Below, piece after piece: positions 5,054 to 6,115 of a stretch of 6,115 bases of DNA; position 1 is the first letter of the stretch; each line of letters starts with the position of its first letter. Source of the DNA: Leptospira noumeaensis (GTDB lineage Bacteria; Spirochaetota; Leptospiria; Leptospirales; Leptospiraceae); contig NZ_RQFK01000003.1 of NCBI RefSeq assembly GCF_004770765.1, positions 1 to 6,115 on the forward strand, in the 5' to 3' direction. Made by a program: the position numbers and the translations under genes. The notes beneath the pieces are model-generated. The model was not told the origin of the DNA. It saw only the letters and a list, made by a program, of their open reading frames with translations, and did no database searches.

Positions 5054-5219
5054 CGTATAACGAACTAGACTAACCGACGTAGGCTGGCCCTGAGTCCCGG
5101 ACGGGACGTTAGGGACTGGAACGACGCTTGCGTAAGCAAGAGGAGTGCCAGAAGCCTATGTGTCGGAGACCGAACGAGGGCGCCAGTCCCGAAGTGAAGC
5201 GGTTAGTCGCTGTTATGCG
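5054..5219 (-). repeat. attC-like structured repeat, copy R6 (166 bp)
   Basis: The ends are CGTATAAC (5054-5061) and GTTATGCG (5212-5219). L boxes are GACTAACCG/CGGTTAGTC as in R2. The inner stem is ACGTAGGCT/AGCCTATGT, the first hairpin GTCCCGGACGGGAC, the second CTTGC-GTAA-GCAAG, and the third GGG-CGCCAGT-CCC as in R2 (where R1 has GGC/GCC). The GTTATGCG right end predicts that the next repeat, outside the window to the right, begins CGCATAAC. Confidence 0.8.
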
Positions 5220-5232
5220 AAGGATTGCATGT

Positions 5233-5433
5233 TTAATTATTTTTCTTTAATGCTAAAAAAAGAGCGTAAAGTCATCCAATTATTGTCCATCCAAGTAAAA
5301 GATTAATTAGAACCAATTTGTAGCTATTTTTCTTTTTAACTAAACCTATTATTGTAGGTAAAAAATATCCGCCAATTGCCCAAATCGGACTAAGTAAAAA
5401 GAGAATTTCCCAAGGACTTAAATTATTAAACAT
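5233..5433 (-). pseudogene. Superinfection-immunity-family membrane protein, in-frame TGA at a conserved Trp
   Basis: From the ATG at 5433-5431 (AAGGAA at 5443-5448, nine bases upstream) the frame reads MFNNLSPWEILFLLSPIWAI, then YFLPTIIGLVKKK and INLLLGWTIIG, then TGA (5274-5272), then LYALFLALKKNN and TAA at 5235-5233. The motif YFLPTII...K...LNLLLGWTxIGWxxAL is that of the small two-helix membrane proteins related to phage T4 Imm, which block entry of superinfecting phage DNA at the inner membrane. The TGA stands exactly where the family has Trp, a single-base change from TGG. Without it the gene has 66 codons, two membrane helices and a stop 13 bases before R6, as in the other cassettes. 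A 53-residue protein lacking the end of helix two may still be made. A sequencing error is the other explanation. Confidence 0.72.
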
Positions 5434-5483
5434 TATTTGAATTTCCTTAAATTTGAATTTTTATAATTCCGAAATATTAGTAT

Positions 5484-6014
5484 TTATTTTTTTAAACCTT
5501 CGTAAGTATACGATTCATTGATTTTAATATATTTTTTAGGGGGAGGTGGGTTGTTTAAATATAGTCCTAGTATTTTTGAAGGATCTCCATCCTGAAAAGT
5601 TAAAGTAACGAATGAAGTTGCTTTTTTAAAATGAACAATTTTGATAGATTGAATATAATTATTTCCTTCATAGTTATGTTTAGAGAAATTCCATTGATTC
5701 TTTTTGTATGATTTAAATTTTCCGAACTGTTCATTTACGACATCTTCTAATTTTGCAAAATTATCTACATTTTTAGATTTGTTTTCATCTTCAAGGAAAT
5801 ATTTTTCTGCAACGGTTCTATAATTTTTCTTGGAAATTAATTCAATTGCATTGTTGGAAGTTTCAAGATAAGGTTTAAATTCGGAAAGATCATCAGATAA
5901 CTTGCTTTCCATATCTGGATTTTCTAAGGTTCCTGAAGCTACATTATTGTTTAATTTTGTATTGCATTGTGAAAATACAATCAATGTGAAGAATATAATT
6001 AGTATTTTTTTCAT
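5484..6014 (-). CDS. Putative lipoprotein, unknown function
   Basis: The 176-residue product begins MKKILIIFFTLIVFSQC, with Lys-Lys, a hydrophobic core and a spirochaete-type lipobox ending at Cys17. A longer frame begins 13 codons upstream (6053), but the ATG at 6014-6012 is preferred: AAGGG at 6020-6024 lies five bases upstream and the signal peptide begins there. The mature protein has an Asn/Asp/Ser-rich linker (about 18-50) and then a mixed alpha-beta domain (AIELISKKNYRTVAEKYF, a helix; IQSIKIVHFKKATSFVTLTF, paired strands). This order resembles small NTF2-like or DUF3887-type lipoproteins, but I cannot confirm it. The next gene, the broken immunity-type gene, starts 50 bases downstream. 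Confidence 0.72.
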   Translation of the reverse strand: MKKILIIFFTLIVFSQCNTKLNNNVASGTLENPDMESKLSDDLSEFKPYLETSNNAIELISKKNYRTVAEKYFLEDENKSKNVDNFAKLEDVVNEQFGKFKSYKKNQWNFSKHNYEGNNYIQSIKIVHFKKATSFVTLTFQDGDPSKILGLYLNNPPPPKKYIKINESYTYEGLKK

Positions 6015-6019
6015 GTTTT

Positions 6020-6024
6020 CCCTT
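6020..6024 (-). promoter_or_regulatory. Ribosome binding site AAGGG choosing the shorter lipoprotein start
   Basis: AAGGG on the minus strand lies five bases before the ATG at 6014-6012. The alternative start at 6053 has no comparable site and would put 13 charged residues ahead of the signal peptide. Confidence 0.6.
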
Positions 6025-6115
6025 TTATATATTTTTTTTGGGTATGACTTCAAGAGATAGGTAACGATTAAGCGGCATGAGAAGGGTAACGCTTTTTAGT
6101 AACCTTTCTTGGCTT

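Larger units (their letters stand above)
4131..5060 (-). mobile_element. Gene cassette E: two secreted-protein genes plus R5
   Basis: The insert ends are GTTATACGACGTGC (4281-4294) and the complement of 5048-5061, GTTATACGACATGC: 13 of 14 match. Both genes encode exported proteins. The minus-strand first 19 bases are shared with the cassette that begins at the window's left edge, so these two cassettes have related ends although they are not adjacent. Confidence 0.6.
5061..6115 (-). mobile_element. Gene cassette F, incomplete: lipoprotein and broken immunity gene plus R6
   Basis: The left end follows the same rule as the others (GTTATGCGAAGGATTGCA at 5212-5229), with G at position 11 as in all other inserts. 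The far end is outside the window, so the cassette's integrity cannot be judged. It holds at least two minus-strand genes 50 bases apart. Confidence 0.45.

Noticed and set aside
63..5219. CRISPR array
   Set aside because: The repeats are 165-167 bp with gene-sized, unequal spacers, and no cas gene is visible.
6025..6048. Promoter for the lipoprotein gene (TTGAAG, 16 bases, TATATA)
   Set aside because: The -10 lies so close to the ATG that the transcript would lose the AAGGG site; the match is of a kind expected by chance in AT-rich DNA.
6060..6091. GGTAACG repeated twice (6060-6066 and 6085-6091)
   Set aside because: Seven bases twice near the window edge is too little to call an operator or an attachment site.

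Overview
The window looks like a stretch of integron-type gene cassettes from an AT-rich spirochaete, most likely Leptospira. That call rests on low-GC coding sequence, short hydrophobic lipoprotein signals with relaxed lipoboxes (LINC, VFSQC) and my general impression of such repeats; I could not run a search. No integrase gene is present, so by content this is a cluster of attC-like sites without a visible integrase, or an inner part of a larger array.

Layout. Six copies of a GC-rich, highly structured repeat of 165-167 bp (R1 63-229, R2 932-1098, R3 1448-1612, R4 2697-2863, R5 4124-4288, R6 5054-5219) alternate with AT-rich inserts. All supported genes lie on the minus strand. In transcription order (right to left) the inserts hold: a lipoprotein gene plus a broken superinfection-immunity-type gene; a lipoprotein gene plus a small exported cysteine-rich protein gene; a PQQ-type beta-propeller gene; an HNH endonuclease gene translationally coupled to a small unknown gene; a 350-bp body with no gene; a gene for an alpha-helical, HEAT-like protein with a TTG start; and the edge of a further insert.

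Why cassettes. The two ends of each insert are complementary to each other for 14-20 bases, more than the two ends of one repeat copy need be. R2 is the clearest case: its right end (GTTAATTGC) does not match its own left end (GCGTATAAC) but is the exact complement of the left end of R3. That is the integron rule, in which the first bases of a cassette complete that cassette's own attC site in the excised circle. The repeats also have attC architecture: paired outer R boxes, a short unpaired spacer, paired inner L boxes, then a branched terminal structure. Compensating base changes among the six copies support the fold, and G-T wobbles consistently favour folding of the plus strand, which is the bottom strand relative to the genes.

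How it may work together. Where checked, stop codons lie 9-20 bases before the following repeat (the beta-propeller gene is an exception), and two inserts leave only 18-26 bases between the preceding repeat and the start codon, so those genes seem to lack their own promoter and would need read-through transcription. The cargo is of accessory type: a nuclease, a phage-immunity-like remnant, lipoproteins and unknown proteins.
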